A stretch of 64,000 nucleotides of DNA, taken from positions 130,036 to 194,035 of the forward strand of contig VSDK01000599.1 in NCBI GenBank assembly GCA_009767595.1. Reading direction: 5' to 3'. Position numbers and translations under genes: made by a program. Within the stretch, counting starts at the first letter, position 1. Each line of letters opens with the position of its first letter. Shown here in pieces: positions 1 through 13,061 of the stretch. A model generated the notes under the pieces. That model ran no database searches and was not told the DNA's origin. It saw only the letters and a list, made by a program, of their open reading frames with translations. The stretch is from Symbiodinium kawagutii (taxonomy: Eukaryota; Sar; Dinophyceae; Suessiales; Symbiodiniaceae).

Positions 1-340
1 GCAGGAAGGGCGCGGGGGCCCCCCCCCCGCCGTTGGCAACCCAGTCATCTTCGAGGTTGTGGCCCTAGGCCTCCAGTTACCAGCCAGGCAACCAACCCCG
101 GCTACAACTAGCTGGTAGAAACCAGCTGGTTACCTTCTGTTTCATGGTAGTTGGAAGCATAGAGATGGTTAGTAAAGTGATTATGATGGTTACACGCACA
201 TCATGCACTTTGATTCAAGAGATACATAGAGATGCTATATATGTTTGAATCATCATTACTCATCATTGCCATCATTAGCCATGGGATATCAAATGTATAT
301 CAACAACTTTTGCACGAGCTTCATCTTTGAGATCCCTTAC

Positions 341-431
341 CCCCCTGTTGTTCGTGGCTGTTGCATCATGTTCCAGGTCCATCATGCGACGGGCACCAAA
401 CATGATGCCGGGAGCCCAGCCGATGGGGTCG
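341..431 (-). CDS. Candidate exon, unknown gene
   Basis: The minus frame reads DPIGWAPGIMFGARRMMDLE followed by HDATATNNRG, then a good GTAAGG donor (at 340 downward). The upstream boundary would be AG|C, not AG|G. It is the most downstream of a series of minus islands from 4.3 kb. No family recognised. Confidence 0.4.
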
Positions 432-598
432 CTGATCCAAGGAATAACTGTTAAGGCCACCCGAAGTGAAAACTCCCAACCAGAGTTCTATAAAACTTCA
501 CTTTATAGTAAAAAAAGTAGATCAAACATAGTTTGAAAAACACATATATAACAGCTGTCTTCCGAGTAGCCGTGAGTTTCCACCAACCGGCTGCTCAC

Positions 599-700
599 GG
601 TCTCACGGTCCCAGAGGAGCTCCCAGAACAGGTTCCGTTGGTAGCGCATGGTTGCGCTGCAGATTTTCACATCGGTCACCAGGATGTCCCGCTTCGCTGT
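599..700 (-). CDS. Candidate exon, unknown gene
   Basis: An open minus frame of 34 codons, TAKRDILVTDVKICSATMRY then QRNLFWELLWDRET, lies between AG and a GTGAGC donor. Its mix of charged and aromatic residues and GC-rich third positions look coding. The length is a multiple of three. Its phase does not join the neighbouring islands directly, so other exons or boundaries are implied. Confidence 0.5.
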
Positions 701-1745
701 CTCAGGTTACTCCAAATCCTGAAGGGATGGAGAAAGTTGAGGACATCACGGCTGGAACAAGCATCAATCATCCATCGGATCATCAATCCGTTTGAGCTTG
801 AAGAGCTGCTAGAAATCTGCTGGTGGGTGGACCAAACATGCCTGGACACCAATCTGCCAATCATGTGACTGGGGTGGTAGACTTGGGTAGAACAGGAAAG
901 AAGCTGACCGGACATCTCAATCTGGATAACGTGTGATGGCTTCGTTTTTATCTTGAAAAGACAATTAAATTCGATGATGTAATATGCAGGATTTTGTTTC
1001 TTGCCCAAACCATGTTTGATCTTTTTCGGCTCGTGGACCAGTCTGTTGGGGATCGTTTTTTTTGCAGAATATCACACACCCACCGCTTAGCTGCTCAGTT
1101 GTTTTGCTGGTGATGACCTGTTGTTAGCAACCATCAAGTGTGCAGCTTACTAACAAGAAATATTGACCCTGTGCTGGTTGGTTGCTGAATAGTTTATTAC
1201 CCATTTTGGTTGGTTTACATGAAATTTCGACCCAGCTGGCCATGTACCTGCTATATACTCCATCATTGCTGGTTCTACACCATTTTGATCCCCACAAACT
1301 CAGACTAGCGGGGGGCGAGGAAGGGAGGAACGTTCATTCTCAACCCCGGCGAATTCACATCCCAGACCAAATTTTCACGGGCACTTAATAAGCGCCATTG
1401 AGTTGTAGGCGTGCTATAAGTGCCACTTATGACAACTCCGTGTTGTCGATGATGAAAGCCATTGAATTGTAGGCGTGCTGGTTATGATTTAGCTGATAGG
1501 TGTTCTTCGAGCTACTCAAAAGGATTATCATGATGGGAATTGGTTTTGAAGCGGTTTCGGGAACGATTCACAAGTTGTAAGCGAGTCTACGGAGTGCTGG
1601 TGAACATCCATGAACATCCACCAGTCCCTTGGTTGCTGAAATGTGTTGTGATCTCTACATGTTGCGATGGTGGTACCGTGCTGGCCCCGGTGTCTCCGGT
1701 GGGAGGATGTGGTGAAGCCGATGAAGAGCACAGGCATGGTCCTAC

Positions 1746-1882
1746 AGCGTCCAGGTTTGGCGACTGCGGTTGACCAACGTGGCAGGATCCAGTTGCCCCC
1801 GGTACAACCAGGCTTCAGGTTGTGGATCATCCAATGAGACGGGCAGTTCCACCACAGCTGATTGATCCGTCTCAGGAAACTC
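1746..1882 (-). CDS. Candidate exon, unknown gene
   Basis: AG|G acceptor and GTAGGA donor enclose a minus frame EFPETDQSAVVELPVSLDDP, QPEAWLYRGQLDPATLVNRS, RQTWT. A second minus frame is also open here, but this one has the more protein-like composition. No domain recognised. Confidence 0.55.
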
Positions 1883-2029
1883 CTGGTCTGCCAAACGCTT
1901 CTTGGTTCCACATCGATATGCGATGTGGACCATCATCCGTCATCAACCACACTTTTTTCCCCAACAATTATCATAGTAAATCACCAATAACCTCAGAGCG
2001 AAACATTGAACCAAGTGTATCTCAATCTG

Positions 2030-2115
2030 GTGGTTTCTCAAGCCATAGGGGAAGCCCCAAGTTATGGATGTTTATTGCTTATAATTAGCAATCAACTGGA
2101 TGATTTGGTCTTGTT
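2030..2115. mobile_element. MITE-like family A, partial
   Basis: GTGGTTTCTCAAGCCATAGG and a CCCCAAGTTATGG motif like the 32-kb copy, with a decayed right half (GGATGATTTGG). Confidence 0.55.
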
Positions 2116-2224
2116 GTCCATCGTTTATCAACCAATTCTTAGTTCCCAAATCATTGAGTTTGATCATTGTCAACCTCACTAATAACCTGGATTTGGTCCA
2201 TCTTGTCCACGTCTGGCCGAACCG

Positions 2225-2295
2225 TTGACCGAGCTGCGCAGGTAGTGAGAAGCCCATGTCGCCGACTTCCTCTTCTAGCAGCAGCTCGCCGACAC
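2225..2295 (-). CDS. Candidate exon, unknown gene
   Basis: From AG|G at 2296-2297 the minus frame reads VGELLLEEEVGDMGFSLPAQ with a GC donor probably near 2225; the end is not fixed. An acidic helical stretch. Same strand as the islands at 1746 and 3031. Confidence 0.45.
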
Positions 2296-3030
2296 CTTTG
2301 GCCGTAGTGTACTTCTGTGTGGGTGAAAGGAATTCGTTGTTAGACCAACAGCCGGGAAAGGACAAAACCCAGTATTGGTGAACATGAACGTGTGAAAAAC
2401 ACACGCAAACATGTTAAACATCAAAATTTCATGAAATCAGACATCATTTCGTGTTGGGAGCTACAGCATTCACAGAATTTCATTCTAGAAACCTACCCGG
2501 AGATCGTACTAATGCATCCCTGCCAGCTGTTGGATGACACCACGAAGCAATGGTAGCATCATGGAGCCACTGTTGTGCTGAAGGACTTGCGTAACCTAAC
2601 GCTGCAGATGGTTGGAAACCGTCACTGGTAAATGGGTCCAGTGCAAGGTCAACGACCCTCCCGGGTTAGGAGGTCACACCGAGTGTTGGCAAATGTTTTT
2701 GATAGCTTGTGTGGAGCTTCCCGGTAAGTCGCGAGGGCGTTTAGCTTGGTGAGAATGTGCATTGATGAGAGGCTTCAGGATTATCATTGGGGCAATCCAT
2801 TGTTTTTGAATGTCTTTAGATGCATTTAGCGTTTTCGGGAGCTGGCATTTTACAGCGGCATGCTAGTTGTGCGTAGAATGTATGTAGCAAATCATCAAAG
2901 TGAGTTGATTTTTTACACAAGTTGTGCGTTTGCATTGAACGCAGGGTAATTGCAACATTTCAGGAAAGTTTCTGTAAATCTTGACAAAATCTCATGTGGG
3001 AGTTTATCATATCGAGTTCGTATACCGCAC

Positions 3031-3141
3031 CGGTGCGAAGCATTGGCAGTGCCACGCGAAGCGTTGATGAGGCAAGCGAAGAATAGAGCTACCGGCCGGA
3101 ACCCCAGCTGAACCCATGGTGAACGGCTGGGCTTCATCCAC
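3031..3141 (-). CDS. Candidate exon, unknown gene
   Basis: A pyrimidine-rich CTTTTTCAG|G acceptor and a GTGCGG donor enclose VDEAQPFTMGSAGVPAGSSI then LRLPHQRFAWHCQCFAP. A second open frame contains a hydrophobic stretch (VALFFACLINASRG), so the frame is not settled. Confidence 0.5.
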
Positions 3142-4239
3142 CTGAAAAAGGGTGCTTGTTACCATGGCGAGCTGTTCGCAGCTGGGGGTCCGGCGGCGCA
3201 GAGAATCCTGTGCCAATAAACAACTGGGGCCCTGAATGTTGACTGAGGAGGATGATTTGGTTGCTCGCTTCATGATCTCGATCCATCATTACCGGCCACC
3301 CGGTGCTGGGGTACTAGCCCCATGATTCAACAACAATAGTCAGGGTCAGCTGTGGTCAGTGGTGAAGCATCATTGGGAGATGGTCATTTCAACTGGCTCA
3401 CAGGGATGATGGCAATGAGACTGGATGGGGGAGTTGGTGACCTTCAGCAGTGTAGCTACAGCTTTTTGTTCCACTTCAATCAGCCCTGAGTTGTAGAATC
3501 CAGAGGAGTGTCAATGCCAGGGGGTCAGCATGTACACTGATTAGTAGTCACCGAGAGTCGTAAACAGCAAACAATCTGGAGATAGACATGTGGGCATGCA
3601 GCAAAATGATGGCCCCCCCAAACCAATGATTTTCAAGTAAAATGACATCAAATGATAATGGGTTCTTGGGTTTGTGGTTAGCCTATTTTGGCACAAACTG
3701 ATGTATTAATCAACAGCCTGCTGGCTGGTTTCATCTTCATTTTCATACCTTCGATGATGAGTTTCACTCGCATCAAGTTTTTCCAGTGTTTTTTTTCCAC
3801 CAATCGGACAGTTGCCCGAGGGCACCCTGTGGCACAGGGAATACACATCACACACAGCAGATCCCTTCACGCCTGGGAACCCACCAATGAGTCTCTGTGG
3901 CTTGCAGGAACCTGATTCCAGGTTTCATTCCTGGGGAGATTTTTTTGTAGCATCAATGAGGCAGGAGATGATGGGAATTCTTGGAGTTGGATTTCATTCC
4001 AATCATTTTCATCAAACAGCGGGAGTTTGATGCAGATATCTTGAATCTCTTTCTGTTGCGCGAAGACCACTCGCTGAGGCTGGTTGTTGGAAGTATCAGC
4101 CCAAAGCGGAGAAGCTCCTCAGAGCTGCACTTCAGGGGAGTGTCTTGAGTAGGCTGAACATGTGTCTGATGCACCTGCGACCCCAGATGTGGAAGAGGTG
4201 GATGATCAAATGGATGTGACAGGAGTTGGATGGCTCTCA

Positions 4240-4326
4240 TCGCCCAGTAGGCTGCCTCGGGGTGCCCCAAGTTGGTCCAGAAAATCGGTGTCATTGCTTT
4301 GGAAGCGGCGGTCTTGGACGCCCACC
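4240..4326 (-). CDS. Candidate exon, unknown gene
   Basis: AG|G acceptor, then the minus frame WASKTAASKAMTPIFWTNLG, HPEAAYW, with GC donor options near 4240. An overlapping minus frame (SNDTDFLDQLGAPRGS) is also open. It would be the most upstream island of the minus-strand gene that faces away from the channel gene. Confidence 0.45.
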
Positions 4327-4400
4327 CTATGGCAATGAGGTACACATCACAGTGAGAACCCCACACCCAGAACTCGTAGGGGGATATGGTGGATTGCGAG

Positions 4401-5243
4401 GTGATATGGATGGCTAAAAATGACTAGAAGGATCAAAAATTTGGGGGGGGTGATTTGGTGATCACTTTGCTACTGGGGGAACAATAGCCCAAACTCAGTG
4501 AATGTCCCCTGTACCACACCATATCTACAATTTCCCCTTGCAACTTGTGATGCTGGGTTGACGGATGGTGATGGGTGCTGACGAAAACACGTTCGATGGA
4601 TGTTGATGGCTTCCATTTTTTTGCAGCTCCTGGTGACTTCAAGAGAGGAGAGCTGGATTCCCAAGTCCAGTTGGAAGCATCGCTCAGAACCGAGAAACTT
4701 ACCTTTATAATCCTCTATGCATTTGTTGCTTCAGCATTCCCCAACTGGCAGGCTTCATTCACCAACGTGATTCCGTTGATCCATCAGCCACCCAAACACC
4801 CAAACTGGTGAGCATGTGGTTGCTCGCCAGCGGTTTAGCTGTGAAACCAGCGATCAATATGGACACGGGTCAAGTGCTACCCCTGGCTGTTCACATCCCC
4901 CAAGTGACCAGTCACTCGTTTGCTGGTTGGGATGTGATGTTCATCTACCTGGGATGGTTGATTATGACCCAGCTCGCCGTATATAGTTGGCATAACCCCT
5001 ATTCTCTATTCTTGTTGGCACATATCACCTGTTTAGCAACCATTCACCAGCTAGTGATTCACCATAGCATAGACATTCTATAGCCGTGAGTACTGTAATC
5101 ACTATCGATATATATATATATATATAATATATTGGTATATACATACACATGTATATATGTATACATATTTATCCCGCCAACCGTTTTGTTTACCATTGGT
5201 TGGTACCCAGTCCGCCAGATTCAGAAACCGCACCTTGCCCGAG
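4401..5243. other. Space between divergent genes
   Basis: No exon can be assigned with confidence. A plus frame around 4575-4811 is open but lacks clear boundaries. Upstream exons of the channel should lie here or further left. A TA dinucleotide run sits at 5107-5130. Confidence 0.5.
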
Positions 5244-5303
5244 GCTTTACACCAACATGAAGGTGCAGCTTTTTGTAGCCGCTTTGATCGCTGGGAACTT
5301 TGT
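5244..5303 (+). CDS. Channel exon 1: S1 helix
   Basis: The exon reads LYTNMKVQLFVAALIAGNFV, a hydrophobic S1 segment preceded by a short polar stretch. The acceptor is AG|G at 5242-5243 and the donor is GT at 5304. It ends with two bases (GT) that the next exon's G completes to Val. An ATG at 5257 opens a longer reading that would look like a secreted protein with a signal peptide, but the continuation into the NIIEKWIDPAG exon argues for S1. Confidence 0.85.
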
Positions 5304-8300
5304 GTCGGGCTCCTGGTGTCCAAACAGGGCTGTCAAGGAATGCTATGCAGTCAAGCATGGTCCACCTCGATGTTTTTATCCTGTCAAGTTGCACCCCGAG
5401 CTTGCCCAAGCTGTGACCATGGCGGAAGTTGTGGATCTCCTGTGACGTGCGGAAGAGGTCCTCCAGCTTGCATGGGACCACGTCACATTTGCGCAGCGAT
5501 TCTATGGCCGAGGTGTAACATCATTGAGAAATGGATCGATCCAGCGGGGACTGAGTCCATGGCTCAGGGGGACGGGGGCCACCCTAGGGCCCTAGTGAGA
5601 GCAGTTTGCAGGTTTCACACATTGCTTCAAGACGCAGGTGGTCCTCACCATATTGTTTTTCAAGCCCCACGGATGGGTTTATCCATGATGTGCCCCCAAA
5701 GTCCTGCCCGATGCTTCGCCAGGGGAATTAGAAACTCATGAGATCCACAAACATCAGCAGTTTGATGGTAGATGTTGCAACCAGTGATTAAAAACTGAAT
5801 CTTCCAAGTTTTGGAACTATTGTTGCCTATCATGAATCATCAAAAGGCCCTGAAATGCTATGATTCAAAGCACAGTTGATGCAATTCGAGGTATTAGCGA
5901 CCCAATTTTCAATCCCATTAAGGTAATGGCTGTCCCAACATCAAGCCGATATAAATGATCATAGATTTATCATCACTATAGTTCATATTGAAATATTCAA
6001 CGTATGCACGTTGATTAGCAGCTTATTGTTACCACTGAGGCATGCAGATCTCTTTTATGGCTTCGAAACCTTTTTCAACGTGATGTTTTTCTTCGAACTG
6101 CTTGTGAACATGTATGCGTTCTGGTGCTGCCGCTTCTGGAAGTCAGGCTTGGGGGCTGGGAGGAGGTTGTCATGGCAAGGCTATGACTGGCACTGTTGTG
6201 TAATCATTTCAAAGGACGCTCAGTTTTTTTTTTCTTTTCGGGGAACTTTGAAGCCAATCAAATTGCTGGGGTTTAGCATAGTACCCTGATTTGATTCAGC
6301 CATAGAAATGTAAATGCTTGGGTGGTATCCAACTTCTTAGTCGTTGTTCATACATTGCTTGCAAACGTGTTGGTTGTTGTCGTAGCCACATAGCATCAGG
6401 CCAGAGCCAATCCTGTACCCAAATTCAGGTTAGAAGACCCCTTGTTCACTTGCGAGATTCCGTGGCGTATTGTTGGTTGGTATCCCCTATGATCGGCTGC
6501 GTTCCCATGGTCCCATGATTCACCATCCAGATCCCTTGCCATGTATCAGCCATCACAAGCACGATTGTCAGGTTACCAATCGTAACTGAATTATGATTCA
6601 CCTGGCGTACGGCTGTCTCTTATGAAGCATCATTAACCCTTATCATGTGCATGATAACCCTTATGTATGCAATGAATCAATTAATGGGTTAATGAGCATA
6701 ACATTGACTAATGTAAATTCATCCGTATGTAATCCATGGGACAGCATCATTGACTTGTTTGCACCATCATTAAGCAGCAGTGCACGCATGTTTCTCAGGC
6801 CTTGCTAAGCAGCCATTTCCGAAGCGTCCCCGTGACGCATCCCGTTAAGGCTGGAACATCTTCGATTTCGTGGTCGTTGCAATTGGCATCCTGTCAGTTC
6901 TGAAGGTGCTGAAGTGCTGCCACACTGCTCAGCAAACAGGATGTTAACTGGCGTGACGATGGGGTAACAGTGGGGTAAGTCTCATAGCCGATGAACCGTT
7001 TTATCATTGATGCATGGATGATCATCCCAAGTAACATCAAGTAACGAATAAGTTCTTGCCCTGATCCGCAAGGGGCAACTGCGCAAACACTTGGACCAAG
7101 TTCCAGCGGTGAAGAAGTTTCCGGGTATCCCATCGTCTCTCAAAGATCGGCAAAAACGAGAAGAATGCAGCTAGAGCATTGCACAATAGAGGTATCATTA
7201 TGGCTTTAGAATGGTTTTATATTACGTACATATATTCATTCTAAGATATATACATACACATTTATACACATTATTGATAAACATAAACAAAAAAAAAATA
7301 TATATATTATATTTGTATATGTACACATTTTTTATACACATATACATGCATACATATGTATACACATACACATACACATACACATGCACACACATACACA
7401 CATATACATATATTGTTTTAGACATATCAATAAATAAATGAATAAATAAATAAATAAATAAATAAATAAATACATACATATATACATATATATATATGTA
7501 TTGTCAATACATAAATAGATAGATAAATAAATATAAACACGCATGTATATATATATATATACATAGTATATAGATAATAACCGAGCAAGTCATCTACACA
7601 TCTCTTGTTCTGCAGCTCCCTGTGGCCCCTTGAAGCAGGTTGAACTTCCAGGGCCCTTGAGCATGCTTCGCATGATGCGAGCGTCAGGGACTCCCAGTGG
7701 CCGTGGTGGTGGTGCTTCTTTTTGTGGTTGGACTTGATGCGAGCAACTTCAGTTGATACTGGAACCAGTGCTTACTGGTGGTCTTGTCGTCAATGGTTGA
7801 TATTACTGTAGCAATGATGACTTATGATGACCCTATGTTTATAAGCAACCATCACTGTTGATGGGATTTTCAAGAATGTTTACAAGTGTGGATAGTTGAT
7901 GTTTATTAACAACCGCTAGTGGCCAACATGGTGCTGACTTCTACACTATGTACATCGCTCCACCACTTTAGGTGTTTTGCAAGGTTGCCAGAATGGCAGT
8001 CGTTTGATTCACTTCGTCCAGCTATTGGAGATCGGAGATCGGTTACTGGCGATTAAGGCACGAGTCGAAGCAACCCCAATTGTTGGAACCTCCTAGAATA
8101 TGCTATTACCTGCTCAATTCGTGATGTTCATACGCATTTGTTTTGTCGGACTTGGCTCCAACAATGGATGGTTTCATGATATTTACTGGTGCCTACCGGC
8201 CATCGATGTTTCAGCTGAGGTTTCGCGTCTTCAGACTCTTCAAAAGGGCCACTGCCTGAGACATTGAGCTTGCTCTTTGCTGTGCACAGTTCCAGCGTTG

Positions 8301-11300
8301 ATTCCTTTCTGGATGCTGGTTGCGAGGGAGCGATACCCTTTCAATGGGGAGCGATTTGAAGCTACCAGGACTGATGTAACCAAAGGGTTGTCTTCATGAC
8401 GGCAATCGAGCGAGCACAAGCACAATGAATTCATGTGGGATTGTCCATAAATGACATACCTCCGTAGCAGGTTGCTTACCCCAGAAGTCATGATCCTTTC
8501 CATAAATGATGCACCCCCATAGTAGGTTGGTCACCTTATGAATCCTGATCATTTAGGTGACCAACCTACTATGGGTTAATCATCATTTAGGTTAATCATC
8601 AGTATCCCAATCCTGATAAATCATGTACCCCCACCTTACTTGTTGCGGGTTACCAGCAATTATGGATGCACCCATGTCGCCGATTCGCACCGGCCGCTAG
8701 GTCAAATCGCTGAACAAGATCATGGTCTCCTTAGCCAAAGCGGGGAGCCTAGCCCGAGCAACGCAGAGGAGTTGGTGAATGATGATTGAGAATAGGAGAT
8801 AATGTCCGGCAATGCTAGGGTCAATGATGGATAGAATGATGCTTATATAATGATAGTTGATAAAGCTGGTAATGGCGGCCAAGCTGTCGGCCCTGGGGAT
8901 GGCTGAAATTCGGGGATTGAAATGGGATAAGAAGCAACAAACTTATGGTTAAACAACTACTGTATGGTCGGTGGCGTGATTTTCTTTGTTTGGCCTTGAC
9001 TGTCAATTAACGATGAGACTCCAAAAACGCCCTGATCTCATGTTGAGCAGTGGGATTTTCTATGATTTGCCACACAGCGACCATTCGCCAAATGTAAGCT
9101 TCTAGCAGCATCATTGGTCATCAGCTAGCCAGGTTATTAATCAAAGTATAATTCACAACTGGGGGAGCCTGCGAAGGTTTATTTGGTCAGCAGCTCGCTA
9201 GGGGGAGCAGAATTTCCTATGGACAGCTATCTGTCCCGCTGTGTATGATATGGTGCTCAACGATTGCTACCGAATAAGCAACAATCATGGGGAATTGTAG
9301 CAATAACGATCGGTGTACAGTACACCAATCCGACCTATCATCCAATTCGGTAAGAGTAAACAACAGAGCCACGCTTCAAGCTGGATAGTGCAGCAAGGAA
9401 AGATCCAGATGAATACAACAACACCAACCTGAACATGACTTGAGGACTTACCAAGCTGGATGATCAAGAATGTGGTCAGACTGGATGGTTTGGGATCATC
9501 CATGGTGATCAACAAATTTTACCATGGTTATTCTTCCATCTTTCCACCAGGCAGGGGTCAAACACCCAAGCACCGGGCACGGTCAGACCATGAAATCTGA
9601 CCATGCTCAGGATCTACCACTGGATCTACCCGTGCCAGGCTGTTCCAGGAGTGGCGAACGCCTTTTTCATTCTGCTGCTGGTCATGTCAATTTACGCCAC
9701 TTGGGCTGCCTTGAACCGTTCAAGGGCAACGTGCCGCCACCAATGGTGAGCAGTGACTCAGTGGTGACTGCTGTTGGTTGGTTGCTGCTGGTGAGGACCC
9801 ATGTTCAACAGGGTTACCCCAGGACCGACTTCTGGGGCCAGAGATGTGCAACTACTTTTGCTGAGATATCCAAACACTATCCTGTTATTATGGTAGTAAT
9901 ACGGTATTAATTTATACTGCATGGCTCTTATCCACACAAATGTACTGTTAAGTGGATACTGTACTGGTTGTATTTGGTTTGTATGCGATTTATGCGTGTA
10001 CCGTTGTGTACTTGTGCATATACCCCAGCATGTATGCACAAACAATCCCTGTTGATTCTCTCCGAGGCCATCATCGCAGTGGACCTTTTTAAGGACTTTG
10101 GCAAAGGCTTTAAATTTGTAAATATCAAGGGCAAAGAAGTGGAGTTGATCACCAGCTTGCGCCTCAGTTCTGCATGCTTGGAATGCTTGGCGTTTTTTTG
10201 ACAGGCCCTTGCCCTCCACGAACGAAGCATCCAGGACCATTGCTGAGTTTCACAGCTAGTCACGCTAGTCGCCATTTACCAACTGCAACTCTTAATGAAC
10301 CAAGCTGCCTGCCAGATGAAGATCTGGCAAGCCGTGATCAAAACTGGTATCGTTGAGTGTCAACTGGAACCCGTGGCCCGAATCATGTGCTGGTTTGTCA
10401 ACCATTCACTGGTATGTTTGTCATTCCAATGTTCTGTTGGGTTGGGTCCTGGTCATCCAACTTGCTTTTCTTCTTACAATGATTCCCTGTTGTTGACCAA
10501 TGACCAGGCCCATGATACCTTGTCCCTGTGATGTACTATCTTGTACTAGCATTGACCATCGTTTTCCCTATCATTGTTGGTTGTTATTTCCCATAAATTG
10601 ATGGTGAATGTTGACCCATAGCCATATCAACGGTTGAGCGGTTGAGGTCCCTGATCCATGTCGAAATGGATGATGTTGGATTCTTTGGTCGAAAGAACCG
10701 TCGTTTGCGGATACCAAGCTTCACCCACCGGCCTGATGCTGCGTTTTCTCAGGATGGAACCTGTTCGTCATCATTGACCAACCTTGACCAACCTCAACAA
10801 CGCAAGCTTAACCAACCTACCAACCAACTTCAGCAAAGCAACCTGAACCAACCTCCCAACCAACCTTTACCAACTTCAGCAAAGAAAGCTCAACCAACCT
10901 AACATAACCTAACAACAAGCTTAACCAAGCCTGGCCGCCAACCTTCACCCACCGAGCTCCCAAGGTCGGAAGCAAGAATATGGCTTCGAATACTTCGGCA
11001 ACTTCGGCAAGTCGTTGTACACCATGTTCCAGGCGGCCGTAAGCTCGGGCCGAGCTCAGCGCTTGGATGGGCGCTGTACCAAGGAGGTGGATATAGCAGG
11101 GCTGGTTCTACCATGGTGAGGCACCAGCCAGAGCTCCAAGTGCTGCAGAGCCGGGAGAGCCCAGCAATTTCTGTAACTTCTCTCATCAACAATGAGAATA
11201 GCCCTTGTTAATCATCATCAACCACTATTGACCATTATGATCACCATCAATCATCCTTGAGAATCGTCACTATTCAGCTTATTAACAAACATCAACTGAC

Positions 11301-12870
11301 TTACGGACCATCACCTGATTCACCCGCTTGTCAACCATCATTCACCAGCTTATAAGTTGCAAAGCCTCTTGTTAACCAGCTCATTAACCAGCCTAACCAG
11401 CTTAACCAGGTGATCGACCTATTCACCAGCCTTGAACCACCGTTTCACCTCCATTTTACTATCATTTCACCATCATTTACGCATCATTTACCATCATTTC
11501 ACCATCATTTAAACATCATTTCACCATCATTTAAACATCATTTCACCATCAATTATTTTACCATCATTTCACCATCATTTAAGCATCATTTAAGCATCAT
11601 TTACGCATCATTTTACCATCATTTCAGCATCATTTAAGCATCATTTTACCATCATTTAAGCATCATGTTACCATCATTTAAGCATCATTTAAGCATCATG
11701 TTACCATCATTTAAGCATCATTCAAGCATCATTTTACCACCATTTCAGCATCATTTAAGCATCATTTTACCATCATTTAAGCATCATGTTACCATCATTT
11801 AAGCATCATTTAAGCATCATTTAAGCATCATGTTACCATCATTTAAGCATCATTTAAGCATCATTTTACCACCATTTCAGCATCATTTCACCATCACTTA
11901 CGCATCATTTTACCATCATTTAAGCATCATTTAAGCATCATTTTACCACCATTTCAGCATCATTTCACCATCATTTTAGCATCATTTAAGCATCATTTAA
12001 GCATCATCATTGAAGCATCATTTTACCATCATTTAAGCATCATTTCACCATCATTTAAGCATCATCATTTAAGCATCATTTCACCATTATTTAAGCATCA
12101 TTTCACCATCATTTTACCATCATTTCACCATTATTTTACCATCATTTAAGCACTATTTTACCATCATTGCAGCATCATTTCACCATCATTTCACCATCAT
12201 TTAAGCATCATTTTACCATCAATTCACCACCATTTAAGCATCATTTCACCATCATTTACCATCATTTGCTATAATTAAACCACCCTATTCACCGTGAAGC
12301 AGCAGGCTGGCCGCACCTTAACCGTCTTCACGCCGCGTGAGGTGCTCACCTGCGAGAGTTGGTCCGAGGCGATCGCACGACCTTTGCTGCACTGCGCCCC
12401 GGCCACGAGCGATCCACGAGCTGCCCGCAGTGAATTTTCATGGTTGGTTGGTGATTTTTATATAGAGATTTGAGTAGGGATTTATAAGGATTTAGAAGGG
12501 ATTTAGGGATAGTAATAGGTGTTTATCAGGATTTAGAAGCAATTTTAGGGATTTGTAAGGATTTAGAAGGATTGTTAAGGTTTTGTGGGTTTTTTTTTAC
12601 CATTACTATTGGTGCTTAATAGAGGAAATCATCAACAATCAACTCTGGTTGGTGATGATGGGTTCAATGAAGTTCGGAGTTCGGCTAAGAATGGCTGATA
12701 ATAGGGGAAAATCACCAAGAATTATGGTTCAACAACTACTATTTGGTGCTAGGTGATTTTTGTGGCAAGGTTCCTAAACCTTGCTGGTTGATGGTTACGG
12801 AATGTCACGGAGTAGCCAGGTAATGGTGGTGTCATGGAGTTGGAATCAAAGTCATGGTTATGATAGCTTC

Positions 12871-12914
<44 letters not shown>

Positions 12915-13023
12915 CGACGATGATGATGATGATGATGATGACGACGACGACGATGATGATGAAGATGAAGATGAAGAAGAAGAAGATGATGATGATGATG
13001 ATGACGATGACGATGACGATGAC

Positions 13024-13061
<38 letters not shown>

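Noticed and set aside
5257..5445. Small secreted protein with signal peptide MKVQLFVAALIAGNFVSG
   Set aside because: The hydrophobic segment is better explained as channel S1, because NIIEKWIDPAG follows in phase after a 209-bp intron.
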